Of a stretch of DNA of 39,285 bases, positions 17,550 through 26,038 are shown piece by piece. Below the pieces are notes generated by a model, which was not told the DNA's origin, did not search any database, and saw only the letters and a program-made list of their open reading frames with translations. Numbering within the stretch: the stretch's first letter is position 1; each line of letters begins with the position of its first letter. The stretch lies in NCBI GenBank assembly GCA_910586975.1, contig CAJUKX010000024.1, forward strand, positions 1 through 39,285. The letters run 5' to 3'. Position numbers and translations under genes: made by a program. The stretch comes from an uncultured Muribaculaceae bacterium. GTDB lineage: Bacteria; Bacteroidota; Bacteroidia; Bacteroidales; Muribaculaceae.

Positions 17550-18332
17550 TTAAATACGTTCCACGTCAGTGGCGCGCAGCCATGCTACAGTTGAACCGCC
17601 GCCTATGCGTACATTATACCAACGTGGCGATTTAGGGTCATCGGGTGTCGCAACCGAGTCTACTATCTGTACTTTTGTCCCTTCGTGCAATGGAACGACC
17701 TTTTCGGTCTGCTTAGGCTGACGCGGCACTGAATTGAGAAGAGTAGACGGTACGGTGACAATAGCCTCAGAATGGTCATTCAGGCGGTTTGCGGCATCGG
17801 CAGCCACCACTATGAAGTATAGAGTTACAAAAATCATTACAATACCGGCAAAAAATCCGAACTTTCGCATCGCTATATTGCTTGAGAAGATGTAAACTGC
17901 AATCAGTCCGCAAAGGACTGCGAAAGCGGCGAAGGCCACCCATGCCCACGCGTCGGCACTCATCATAGCGATAACATTATCGTGGGTGCGGGTGAGCAGA
18001 GAATTATTGTCCTCGGGTTTATCCTCAAGTCGCGAGTTTACAAATTTAAGATTGGCACGGGCTTCTTCAAACGACGGATTGATACGAAGTGCCCTTTCGT
18101 AAGCCAATACAGCTTGAGCCACCTTACCCTGACGGTAATATGCGTTGCCCAGATTATAATAAATGTCAGCGTTGCGGCCCGTCTCCGACAAAGCTTTGTT
18201 ATAAAGCTCTATTGCCCGGGTATAAGACTCCTTATTATATGCCGAGTCTGCCATCTGAGCATAATTTGTTGCCATTGATGGAACAAACGACGCTATCAGT
18301 GAACAGATTATGATCAATAGTTTCGTTTTCAT
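17550..18332 (-). CDS. batE: BatE, TPR and SH3-like membrane protein
   Basis: A 260-residue protein closing the Bat (Bacteroides aerotolerance) operon. A signal-like N-terminus is followed by TPR repeats (about 24-100, with the pattern DIYYNLGNAYYRQGKVAQAVLAYERAL split over two repeats). Two membrane helices follow (about 127-150 and 158-182), then a bacterial SH3-like domain (about 190-260) ending in VAWLRATDVERI. Its ATG overlaps the batD stop by 4 nt (ATGA). The family is thought to act at the inner membrane with BatA-D; its biochemical activity is unknown. Confidence 0.88.
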   Translation of the reverse strand: MKTKLLIIICSLIASFVPSMATNYAQMADSAYNKESYTRAIELYNKALSETGRNADIYYNLGNAYYRQGKVAQAVLAYERALRINPSFEEARANLKFVNSRLEDKPEDNNSLLTRTHDNVIAMMSADAWAWVAFAAFAVLCGLIAVYIFSSNIAMRKFGFFAGIVMIFVTLYFIVVAADAANRLNDHSEAIVTVPSTLLNSVPRQPKQTEKVVPLHEGTKVQIVDSVATPDDPKSPRWYNVRIGGGSTVAWLRATDVERI

Positions 18333-20176
18333 TTTTCAATAGCTTTTTTCTGTGGTTTTGTATCTTCAATTGATTTTATGGCAGCTGAAGCCTTGTCATA
18401 GAGTTCGTGCATTGCATTATCTGACTGCGACGGAGTGAAACGCGCCATCTCACATTCATTAAATACATACAAAACCTCATTTACGGTTTCTTCAGAAACG
18501 CCATAATCGGTCAGTCGTTCGGCCATGGTCTCGCTGATGAGCTGCGAAGGCGGTATATTGAGTTTGTCGCCAAGATAGCCTTTTAAAGCATTGGCAAGCT
18601 CCTGATAGAACTTGTCGCTCTGGTGAGCCTTCATATACTTGGCTGCAATTTTAAATCTCTTGGACGCCACACGGTTTGCTCTTGCATATTTGCGGCCGCT
18701 AATATCAGCAGCGAGCTTTAGTTGACGGCGATATACGAATATGGCAACCAACAAAATACATGCTACTGCGATCCATAAGCTCCAATAAATGAATTTATTG
18801 AATATGGGTTCTTTGACACCTTCAAGCGAAGCTCCAAGCGGACGTATATGAAGTATATCATCCATTGTGGTGTCTATCTGCTTCTGTTCAACCACAGTTG
18901 CCACACCCGAGCCTTTTGCTACATTGCAGTTGTAAGCCGGGGCTGTCAATGTCTCGTACTTCTTGGTGGAAAGATTGAAGTAGCTGAAAGTCTGTTGCGG
19001 TATTTCGGTCTCACCAACCTCCTGGGGTACTATGGGATATTCAATGATATACTGGCCGGTGTATGTCTGTCCTGATATATTGGCCTTGACATCGGTCTTG
19101 GCTGTATATTTGTCGAATGTAGGCGGGAAATTAATCGCAGGAACTGTGAGATATTTCACATTTCCAGTACCTTTGAAATTAAGAGTATATGTGGCAGACT
19201 CGTTTGTGCGGAGCTGTTCGGGAGTAAGAGATGTTGAAAGCGAGTAATTGCCAACCGCTCCAATAAAGTCGGCCGGACGCGGTTCGGGCAGCGCATTCAC
19301 TTTCAAGGTGCCGGTGGCCATCGGAGTGGTCATCTGGTATTCCTCAAAACGCGGGGTTGCGAATCCGTGCATACGTATAAGGCCTACCTGCTCCTGAATT
19401 TTAAGGGTATATGTACCTGAAGTCACTTTCAGATTTCCTGCTTTCTGCGGGAAAAGAAGGACTCTTGAAAGTTCGTAGGTAATATAGTTTTTACCGTTGT
19501 AATTCTCAAGCTGTCCATCGGGAGCCGCTTCAAGGTCTTCAGAGAGGAATCCCTCATAAACAGGCATCTTGGGCACGGCTTCAAGGCTCAGAGAGAATTT
19601 ACGGTCATTCGGTCGGTAAAGCTTGGTAATGGCAACGACACCTTCTTGTTCATATACCGACGGTTTTGAGAAAATCACTCTCACAAAGAAGTCCTTGCCT
19701 GACGGAGCATTTGCGACAGAGGGCATGGCACCGCCCGGCTGCGATGAGCCGGAGTTTGCATCAGGGGGCAGAATGCTGAAAGAACCCTCGGAGGTATGAT
19801 AATTCTTTCCACCAACATTGATCGAAACCGACGGCACCTTTACCGTGCCTTGTTTTCCGGCATTGTATATGCACACCAAATCAATCACGGCATGCGTAGA
19901 ACTTTTGCCGTTTATAATGGTCTGCGACATCTGCGAGGTTGTGGCATTGGGGCCGCTGAGCAAGCGGCATCCTGAAATTTCAGGCGCTTTAGGCATAGAA
20001 ACGTTATCTATGTCCTCGTCTACAATCGTTAGCCGGAAAGTGAGCTGAAAGTTTTGTCCTGAAACTACATTTTGCCTCGGGACAAGTTTAAAACTTACTT
20101 CGGCAAAGGCATTCATACCTGCCATTAGGAAAAAGGCAAGTATGAACAACAGTATTTTATGGTTTAAACTTTTCAT
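18329..20176 (-). CDS. batD: BatD, oxygen-tolerance membrane protein
   Basis: A 615-residue protein with a signal peptide (about 1-26) and a long periplasmic part of repeated Ig-like beta domains (about 27-445). One membrane helix follows near 465-486, then a basic, helical cytoplasmic tail containing YQELANALKGYLGDKLNI and a C-terminal lysine-rich end. This layout matches the BatD family. The tail resembles that of the membrane protein encoded at 22954-23931, which suggests duplicated docking modules within the operon. The adjacent genes overlap or lie within 15 nt, so the operon is transcribed as one unit. Confidence 0.9.
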   Translation of the reverse strand: MKSLNHKILLFILAFFLMAGMNAFAEVSFKLVPRQNVVSGQNFQLTFRLTIVDEDIDNVSMPKAPEISGCRLLSGPNATTSQMSQTIINGKSSTHAVIDLVCIYNAGKQGTVKVPSVSINVGGKNYHTSEGSFSILPPDANSGSSQPGGAMPSVANAPSGKDFFVRVIFSKPSVYEQEGVVAITKLYRPNDRKFSLSLEAVPKMPVYEGFLSEDLEAAPDGQLENYNGKNYITYELSRVLLFPQKAGNLKVTSGTYTLKIQEQVGLIRMHGFATPRFEEYQMTTPMATGTLKVNALPEPRPADFIGAVGNYSLSTSLTPEQLRTNESATYTLNFKGTGNVKYLTVPAINFPPTFDKYTAKTDVKANISGQTYTGQYIIEYPIVPQEVGETEIPQQTFSYFNLSTKKYETLTAPAYNCNVAKGSGVATVVEQKQIDTTMDDILHIRPLGASLEGVKEPIFNKFIYWSLWIAVACILLVAIFVYRRQLKLAADISGRKYARANRVASKRFKIAAKYMKAHQSDKFYQELANALKGYLGDKLNIPPSQLISETMAERLTDYGVSEETVNEVLYVFNECEMARFTPSQSDNAMHELYDKASAAIKSIEDTKPQKKAIEK

Positions 20177-20187
20177 ATCTCATTCAA

Positions 20188-20913
20188 TTACCACGGTTTA
20201 TCAGTAGTACGACGTGCAGGTTGAGCTTGCTGCTCATTATTCTTCTTTCGGGTAGCATTCTCTTTGTTCTGCATAGCCTGAAGCAACTGCTCGGCGCTCT
20301 GGGTCATCGGCTGCTGTTGCTGTTGTTGCTGCTGTTGTTCTTGTTGCTGCTGATCCTGCTGCTGTTGTTGTTGATCTTGTTGCTGCTGGTCCTGCTTGTC
20401 CTGGTCTTTATCTTGATTGTCTTGATTCTGCTCCTGTTCCTGCTTTTTCTGCAGTGCCAAGAGTAAATTCTGACGGCACTCCTTATTATCGGGATTTATG
20501 CGCAGAGAGCCTTTATACATGTTTATGGCCTGGTCAAACTGATTGTCGTTGAAGGCCATATTTCCAAGATTGTAGAATGACTTATAGGCAAGCTCGGGGT
20601 TTGAATCGAGGCCGGCAATTTCAGAAAAAATCTGAGCGGCCTGCTTGCGGGGATCGTTTTCCTGGCCCTTGTTGTCATCAGTGGCAAGCTGTATCAAGGT
20701 CACAGCCTTGTTATACATCGCATACTGATATGACGGATTCAGTGCAAGAGCAGCATCATACTTTTCAAGGGCTTCGTGGAACTTATCCTGTTTGAAAAGT
20801 TTGTTTCCGTCAACAACCATATTGCGTTGCACCTTCTTCGACCCGTCGTTTGCAGCCTGAACCGCCGGAAGGCCGAGTACCATTAAAATCAATATTATAC
20901 TTAACTTTTTCAT
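20188..20913 (-). CDS. batC: BatC, TPR protein with glutamine-rich tail
   Basis: A 241-residue exported TPR protein. The signal peptide (1-20) precedes TPR units (about 30-65 and 106-145, including KSFYNLGNMAFNDNQFDQAI split across a repeat). From 158 to 201 there is a Gln/Asp-rich low-complexity tract with nine consecutive glutamines near 193-201, then a short basic tail. BatC proteins commonly carry charged or Gln-rich tails. The tract comes from mixed CAG/CAA codons, so it is not a pure DNA microsatellite. The gene lies 2 nt after batB and 11 nt before batD. Confidence 0.88.
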   Translation of the reverse strand: MKKLSIILILMVLGLPAVQAANDGSKKVQRNMVVDGNKLFKQDKFHEALEKYDAALALNPSYQYAMYNKAVTLIQLATDDNKGQENDPRKQAAQIFSEIAGLDSNPELAYKSFYNLGNMAFNDNQFDQAINMYKGSLRINPDNKECRQNLLLALQKKQEQEQNQDNQDKDQDKQDQQQQDQQQQQQDQQQQEQQQQQQQQQPMTQSAEQLLQAMQNKENATRKKNNEQQAQPARRTTDKPW

Positions 20914-20915
20914 GA

Positions 20916-21953
20916 TTATTTCTTTGTGAAGAAGTTAATTTTCTTAAGTATATTATTCTTGCGGTCGAGTACAAACACATCTATAACCAGGAAGATCAAG
21001 GCTATCCACGCAAATACGGGGAATTGTTCGGCACCTGCGCTGTATGATACATGTTTGAATTCAGACTTCTGCAATGTCTCAAGCTGGTCAACCAGTTTGT
21101 CGAGCGCATCAGATGAAGCTCCGTTTACAAATATACCGCCGCCTGCCTGTGCTATCTCGGTAGCGAGCTTCTCGTTGAGAGTGGTAAGAACCATCTGTCC
21201 CTGAGCATCGGTGAAATATCCGGCATTGGAACCGGGAAGAGGTATAGGCGCGCCCTTGGCCGAACCAAGACCTACAACATCTACCTGGATACCTTTTTCC
21301 TTAGCCATTTTTGCAGCCTCTATGGCATCGCCTTCGTGGTCTTCGGAGTCAGTTATCAGAATGATGGCTTTATGAATGTTTTCGTCGGGTGAGAAGCCAT
21401 TCATCGCCATCCCTATAGCCTCGGCAATAGAAGTACCCTGGTAAGTCATCATCGAAGGATGCAACTCATTGAGATACATCTTTGCGGTATAGAAGTCGGT
21501 GGTCATGGGGAACTGTACTTTGGCCGATCCGGCAAAAATAACAAGACCTACCTTATCGTTGGTAAGGCGACCGAGCATCTTTTCAAGCATCAGACGAGCC
21601 CTGTCAAGGCGTGAGGTACCATTGGCGTCATCAGTAGAAGAAGCCAACATTGAGTTTGAAACGTCAAAAGCTATCATTACCTCAATACCCGCAACAGTCT
21701 CATCATGCTCTTTTTCGCCGGCACGCGGACGTGCAAGGACAAATATGATGGCTGCCAAAGCTATGAGTCGGAGCGTTATCTTAATTGCAGGTTTATATTT
21801 CGAAGCCTCGGGCATGAGATGAGCAATAACGTCAAGATGTCCGAACTTCTGCAAGCGCTTGCGGCGCGAACGCCGTGCCAGCCAGTATGCTACTGCAAAC
21901 AGGGGCACAAGCCACAGCAGAAATAATAAATATGGATTTGCAAAGTCAAACAT
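20916..21953 (-). CDS. batB: BatB, VWA-domain membrane protein
   Basis: A 345-residue inner-membrane protein with two N-terminal helices (about 8-26 and 57-74), a periplasmic or cytoplasmic von Willebrand A domain (about 88-290), and a C-terminal helix (about 312-331). The MIDAS metal site is intact: DVSNS at 97-101, with TDSEDHEG further on. The family is part of the MoxR-VWA systems, where the AAA+ ATPase is thought to remodel a VWA-bound target. It lies 11 nt downstream of batA and is its paralogue. Confidence 0.92.
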   Translation of the reverse strand: MFDFANPYLLFLLWLVPLFAVAYWLARRSRRKRLQKFGHLDVIAHLMPEASKYKPAIKITLRLIALAAIIFVLARPRAGEKEHDETVAGIEVMIAFDVSNSMLASSTDDANGTSRLDRARLMLEKMLGRLTNDKVGLVIFAGSAKVQFPMTTDFYTAKMYLNELHPSMMTYQGTSIAEAIGMAMNGFSPDENIHKAIILITDSEDHEGDAIEAAKMAKEKGIQVDVVGLGSAKGAPIPLPGSNAGYFTDAQGQMVLTTLNEKLATEIAQAGGGIFVNGASSDALDKLVDQLETLQKSEFKHVSYSAGAEQFPVFAWIALIFLVIDVFVLDRKNNILKKINFFTKK

Positions 21954-21964
21954 ATACAGAGTAT

Positions 21965-22951
21965 TTAGGGAATCGGGCGCAAGAACAGATACCTGAGTAA
22001 CATTTCAAGTGCAAACAGGCCAAAAGCCAGCCATGCCCACATCATATAATTATCGTCGGTATGAGAGAACACCTTGATGTCCATCTGTGTTTTTTCGAGC
22101 GCATCAATTTCAGAGAAAATGTCTACCAGAGCATTGTTGTCGACAGCACGGAAATATTTACCGCCTGTATTATCGGCGATAGAGCGCAAAGTGGCTTCGT
22201 CAATCTCAACCTTCTGGGGCTGATACTCTATTCGGCCAAAGGCATTCTGAACGGGGTATGGAGCCATGCCATTGGTACCTATACCGATAGTATAAATCTT
22301 GACATCCATTTCCTTAGCAACTTCTGCAGCCGAAAGAGGTGCCACAATACCGGTGTTGTTTGAGCCGTCAGTCAGCAGGATTATGCTCTTGCTCTTGGCC
22401 TTTCCTTCTTTCAGGCGGTTGAGCGAAGTGGCTATACCGTCGCCAATTGCCGTACCGTCTTCGAGCATGCCTATCTGCACACCTTCAAGATAGCTTAAAA
22501 GCTGTGTACGGTCAACAGTCATAGGCATACCGGTGAGGCTTTCGCCGGCAAATATCACAAGACCGATATTATCGCTCTCGCGACCCTGGATAAACTGTGA
22601 TGCAACCGCCTTTGCAGCTTCAAAACGGTTAGGATTGAAGTCGCGGGCGTACATAGAGCCGGAGATATCCAAAGCGAGAACGATATCGGTTCCTTCGGTT
22701 GATGAAGTACTCCATTTATCCTTCTGCTGCGGACGCGCAAGCACTACAATCAGTGCGGCAATAGCTCCCAGTCGCAGAACAAACAGAAAATGCCTGAGAT
22801 ATTGCTTCCACGAGCGCGGCATTGATGCGAAGGGGTCGGTGCTCGACACCGCGATAGAAGGATGCGCTCCACGCTGTCGCATGACATACCACACGATTAT
22901 CGGAATCAATAACGTGAGAAGCCAAAGTAAATGTGGGTGAGCTAACTGCAT
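21965..22951 (-). CDS. batA: BatA, VWA-domain membrane protein
   Basis: A 328-residue protein with the same plan as BatB: N-terminal helices (about 7-24 and 54-73), a VWA domain with an intact MIDAS motif DISGS at 95-99 and LLTDGSNNTG, and a C-terminal helix ending at the basic tail. In Bacteroides this gene family was named for its effect on aerotolerance. The start is 2 nt after the stop of the preceding membrane protein gene. Confidence 0.92.
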   Translation of the reverse strand: MQLAHPHLLWLLTLLIPIIVWYVMRQRGAHPSIAVSSTDPFASMPRSWKQYLRHFLFVLRLGAIAALIVVLARPQQKDKWSTSSTEGTDIVLALDISGSMYARDFNPNRFEAAKAVASQFIQGRESDNIGLVIFAGESLTGMPMTVDRTQLLSYLEGVQIGMLEDGTAIGDGIATSLNRLKEGKAKSKSIILLTDGSNNTGIVAPLSAAEVAKEMDVKIYTIGIGTNGMAPYPVQNAFGRIEYQPQKVEIDEATLRSIADNTGGKYFRAVDNNALVDIFSEIDALEKTQMDIKVFSHTDDNYMMWAWLAFGLFALEMLLRYLFLRPIP

Positions 22952-22953
22952 AA

Positions 22954-23931
22954 TTATTTCTGTTTAGCTTTTTGAGCTTTATTATCTTTTTGTTTTCCAT
23001 CCTGATCGGCGTTTTCGCCTTCAGGTTCGGGCAATGGCTTGGTAGCTTCAACAAACTGTACTACATTGTTGAATGTCTTGATATTGTCGTCGGGCAGAGG
23101 ACGCACGTTTGCAAACTTCACAAAGTCGGCAATCTCAAGAATCTGCTTGATGCGGGGCTGGTTGTCGCGTGTCTCGGGATTCGAACGCAAAGATTGCAGA
23201 ATCTGAGTGGTACTCATCTCCATTGCATTAATTCCGAACCGGCGTTCAAGATACACACGCAGAATATCGACCAGACTCGTATAGTATTCTTTTTCCCTGC
23301 CGCTTTCGGCAAGTTTCTTTTCACGCAGTCGCGACAGCTCTGCCATAGCTGCTTCGTAGGGATTGACAGGCTTGGGCTTGTGAATAATGATACCGCCGTT
23401 TTTACGATACATGAGTATAAGACATACAGCGATGGCAGCGATAGCCAGCCCGACCAATGTCCATATAAGCCACTCGGGAATATAGTCATACCACTTGCGT
23501 GGCGGATTGACTATAGACTCCATAGGATTGATGGTCTCCAACGAGTCAAGATCTACGGGCAGAACCTTCAATGTAAGGAAGTCGCTCTCGGCTGTATCAT
23601 TGCCGACTACATAACGGAACGGCGCAAAGGTGATTGTTCCCGGCTCGAATGCCTGTATCAGAATCTTATACTGATAACCGGCAGGAAATGTATCGGCTTC
23701 GACAGATATAAAATCCACATTATTTTCGGGGCTTTCACTTCCGGCAGCAGGAAGGTCGATAAAAGTACCTGCGCTGTTGGCATCAGCTATGTCGACAGTA
23801 ATAGTGGCACGCGAGCCCATTTCTATAACGGTCGAGTCAATGGCAGCAGTCACCTTGGCATTGGCCGCCCCTGCCGCAGGAGCAGCCGCCAGTGCACATG
23901 CTACAACCGCTGTTTGAAAGAATCTGTTCAT
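22954..23931 (-). CDS. Bat-operon membrane protein with BatD-like cytoplasmic tail
   Basis: A 325-residue protein found between DUF58 and batA. It has a signal peptide (1-23, ending in an Ala-rich core), a beta-rich periplasmic domain (about 25-128), one membrane helix (about 153-175) and a cytoplasmic helical domain (about 190-300). A Lys/Gln-rich end follows. The tail pattern YYTSLVDILRVYLERRFGIN...MSTTQIL resembles the end of BatD and DUF4381-like proteins. The gene overlaps the DUF58 gene by 4 nt. I do not know a fixed gene name. It may connect the VWA proteins to the DUF58 and MoxR partners. Confidence 0.75.
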   Translation of the reverse strand: MNRFFQTAVVACALAAAPAAGAANAKVTAAIDSTVIEMGSRATITVDIADANSAGTFIDLPAAGSESPENNVDFISVEADTFPAGYQYKILIQAFEPGTITFAPFRYVVGNDTAESDFLTLKVLPVDLDSLETINPMESIVNPPRKWYDYIPEWLIWTLVGLAIAAIAVCLILMYRKNGGIIIHKPKPVNPYEAAMAELSRLREKKLAESGREKEYYTSLVDILRVYLERRFGINAMEMSTTQILQSLRSNPETRDNQPRIKQILEIADFVKFANVRPLPDDNIKTFNNVVQFVEATKPLPEPEGENADQDGKQKDNKAQKAKQK

Positions 23932-24803
23932 TTGCTTGTTCTGTTTTTGAAAAGTCCCATAAGGGCTTTAACATAATCCTCGTCGGTTGCGACTGATGTG
24001 AAGTTTACACGCGACTTTTTCAAAGTTTCAGACATCTGCTGCTGGCGGTCGTACCACCATTTGGCATAGGTCTTACGTACTTTGGACGAAGAAGTGTCAA
24101 TCCAGCGTGTGAGTCCGTTTTCGAGGTCAGTAATACGCATAAGGCCTACGTCGGGCATCACGGAGTCGCGCTTGTCGTAAACCTGCACGGCCATCACATC
24201 GTGCTTATTGCGGGCTAGTGACAAAGCTTTGCTGTAATCATGCTTATCAATGAAGTCTGAGATCATAAACATGGTGCTGCGCTTGCGCATGGCATCTGTA
24301 AAGTATCGCAATGCCACATCAATATTAGTACCGCGGCTCTCGGGCTTGAAGTCGAGCAATTCACGTATGATCAGCAATATGTGCTTCCTACCCTTCTTGG
24401 GAGGTATGAATTTCTCCACTTTGTCGGAGAAAAACAAAGCACCTATCTTGTCATTGTTCTGAGAAGCCGAAAAAGCCAATGTGGCTGCTATTTCGGCTAT
24501 CATCTCACGTTTTTCAACACCTTCGGCTCCGAATTCGCGACTACCCGAAATATCTACGAGCAGCATAACGGTAAGTTCGCGTTCTTCTTCGTAAACCTTG
24601 ATGTGCGGGCGGTTGTGACGTGCAGTCACATTCCAGTCTATGTCACGGATATCATCGCCATACTGATACTCGCGCACCTCCGAGAACATCATACCTCTTC
24701 CTTTAAAGGCAGAGTGATACTCACCGGCAAAGATGTTCTGCGACAGTCCGCGTGTCTTGATTTCGATTTTGCGAACTTTCTTTAAAAGCTCTTTCGCATC
24801 CAT
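23928..24803 (-). CDS. DUF58 domain protein of the MoxR-bat system
   Basis: A 291-residue soluble protein of the DUF58 family, which almost always accompanies moxR. The family core is visible as GRGMMFSEVREYQYGDDIRDIDWNVTARH, broken here into the conserved GDD-RDIDW segment (about 48-60), followed by a VWA-like region starting with VMLLVDISGS (about 79-88). Its ATG overlaps the next gene by 4 nt, and it lies 2 nt after moxR. It probably binds a protein partner through the VWA-like site while MoxR supplies the ATPase; this is inference. Confidence 0.9.
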   Translation of the reverse strand: MDAKELLKKVRKIEIKTRGLSQNIFAGEYHSAFKGRGMMFSEVREYQYGDDIRDIDWNVTARHNRPHIKVYEEERELTVMLLVDISGSREFGAEGVEKREMIAEIAATLAFSASQNNDKIGALFFSDKVEKFIPPKKGRKHILLIIRELLDFKPESRGTNIDVALRYFTDAMRKRSTMFMISDFIDKHDYSKALSLARNKHDVMAVQVYDKRDSVMPDVGLMRITDLENGLTRWIDTSSSKVRKTYAKWWYDRQQQMSETLKKSRVNFTSVATDEDYVKALMGLFKNRTSK

Positions 24804-24805
24804 GA

Positions 24806-25804
24806 TCAGGGAACTTGTACCTTATCGAGAATTTCAGTAATAATTTCGTCGGTGGAGATATTATTTGCCTCAGCCTCGTAAGTTACTCCGATACGATGAC
24901 GGAGTACATCGTGGCATACAGCTATAACGTCTTCGGGAACCACATATCCGCGGCCATGGAGGAAGGCATAAGCGCGGGCTGCGCGGGCCAGGCTGATAGA
25001 TGCACGGGGCGATGCACCGAATGCAATTATACCGGTGAGGTCATCAAGACCATATTCCGACGGGAAACGTGTGGCGAAAACAATATCGACGATATAACGC
25101 TCTATCTTTTCGTCCACATAAATCTGCTCTACCACCTTCTGAGCATCTATGATCTCTTCGGGACGGAGCATGGGGCGAACTGTAGCGCGGCGCTCGTTGG
25201 AGATATTCTGACGAATGATAATCTTTTCATCTTCCTTGGAGGGATAACCGATTACAACCTTCATGAGGAAACGGTCGACCTGAGCTTCAGGCAGGGGATA
25301 AGTACCTTCTTGTTCAATGGGGTTCTGGGTAGCCATAACGAGGAAGGGCTCATCGAGAGGGAATGTGGTTTCGCCTATTGTCACCTGACGTTCCTGCATG
25401 GCTTCGAGCAGGGCAGACTGAACCTTGGCAGGAGCACGGTTAATTTCATCGGCAAGTACAAAATTCGCAAAAATCGGACCTTTCTTAACCTGGAAAGTCT
25501 CGTTCTTCACGCTATAGATCATAGTTCCGATAACGTCGGCAGGAAGCAAGTCGGGTGTAAACTGAATACGGCTGAATTGAGCATCAATCAGGCGGGCGAG
25601 GGTTTTGATTGCAAGAGTCTTTGCAAGACCGGGAACACCTTCAAGAAGTACATGCCCGTCAGCAAGCAGGGCTATCAGGAGGGATTCAACCAGGTGCTTT
25701 TGTCCTACAATGACCTGATCCATCCCGTGGGTTATGATGTTAATGAAATCGCTTTTTGAAGCCACAAGGGCATTGAGAGCACGAATGTCTACTGATTCAC
25801 TCAT
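24806..25804 (-). CDS. moxR: MoxR-type AAA+ ATPase
   Basis: A 332-residue AAA+ chaperone-like ATPase. Walker A GVPGLAKT is at 56-63 and Walker B VLADE at 116-120, followed by INRAPAKVQSALLEAMQE with the conserved arginines. The family is typically linked to DUF58 and VWA proteins, as here. It is the promoter-proximal gene of an eight-gene operon that runs to batE without a gap larger than 14 nt. Length is normal for the MRP subfamily. Confidence 0.95.
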   Translation of the reverse strand: MSESVDIRALNALVASKSDFINIITHGMDQVIVGQKHLVESLLIALLADGHVLLEGVPGLAKTLAIKTLARLIDAQFSRIQFTPDLLPADVIGTMIYSVKNETFQVKKGPIFANFVLADEINRAPAKVQSALLEAMQERQVTIGETTFPLDEPFLVMATQNPIEQEGTYPLPEAQVDRFLMKVVIGYPSKEDEKIIIRQNISNERRATVRPMLRPEEIIDAQKVVEQIYVDEKIERYIVDIVFATRFPSEYGLDDLTGIIAFGASPRASISLARAARAYAFLHGRGYVVPEDVIAVCHDVLRHRIGVTYEAEANNISTDEIITEILDKVQVP

Positions 25805-25880
25805 AAGTGTTGCAGTTATTTAGGTAAAGTTATTATTTTTCACAGAATATAATTATAGCCGATGCCGACTAAATCGAATA

Positions 25881-25888
25881 CAAAATTA
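25881..25888 (-). promoter_or_regulatory. Candidate -7 box for the moxR-bat operon
   Basis: Minus-strand TAATTTTG (25888 down to 25881) matches TAnnTTTG, about 75 nt before the moxR start. No TTTG is found at the usual -33 distance. The nearest upstream symmetric sites are an AATGTTAA/TTAACATT inverted repeat (25918-25925 and 25959-25966) enclosing the palindrome CCTTTAAAGG (25940-25949). Confidence 0.4.
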
Positions 25889-25997
25889 CGATTATAACAA
25901 CGAATGCGTTAACAAGGAATGTTAAAATTATCTATTTTACCTTTAAAGGCTTGAATGATTAACATTTTTTGGCTATTCACATAAATATATAGACATA

Positions 25998-26030
25998 AAA
26001 AAACCGGAAAAGCTTACGTTCCGGTTTTTT
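25998..26030 (-). terminator. Terminator after the HU-LysM gene
   Basis: The 12-nt arms (25998-26009 and 26019-26030, core CCGGAA/TTCCGG) with a 9-nt loop lie 9 nt past the stop of the HU-LysM gene. A run of Ts follows on the minus strand. It separates this gene from the moxR region. Confidence 0.88.
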
Positions 26031-26038
26031 ATATTTAT

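Noticed and set aside
20311..20440. CTG/TTG-rich repeat mistaken for a CRISPR or tandem-repeat array
   Set aside because: It encodes the Gln-rich tail of BatC with mixed codons; there are no spacers or constant repeat unit.
22972..23976. 334-codon open frame on the plus strand
   Set aside because: It lies antisense to the bat-operon membrane protein gene, shares no recognisable domain and has no promoter or spacing logic. It is a shadow of codon bias.
24815..25759. 314-codon open frame on the plus strand
   Set aside because: Antisense to moxR, whose Walker motifs are intact. The translated product has no domain pattern.
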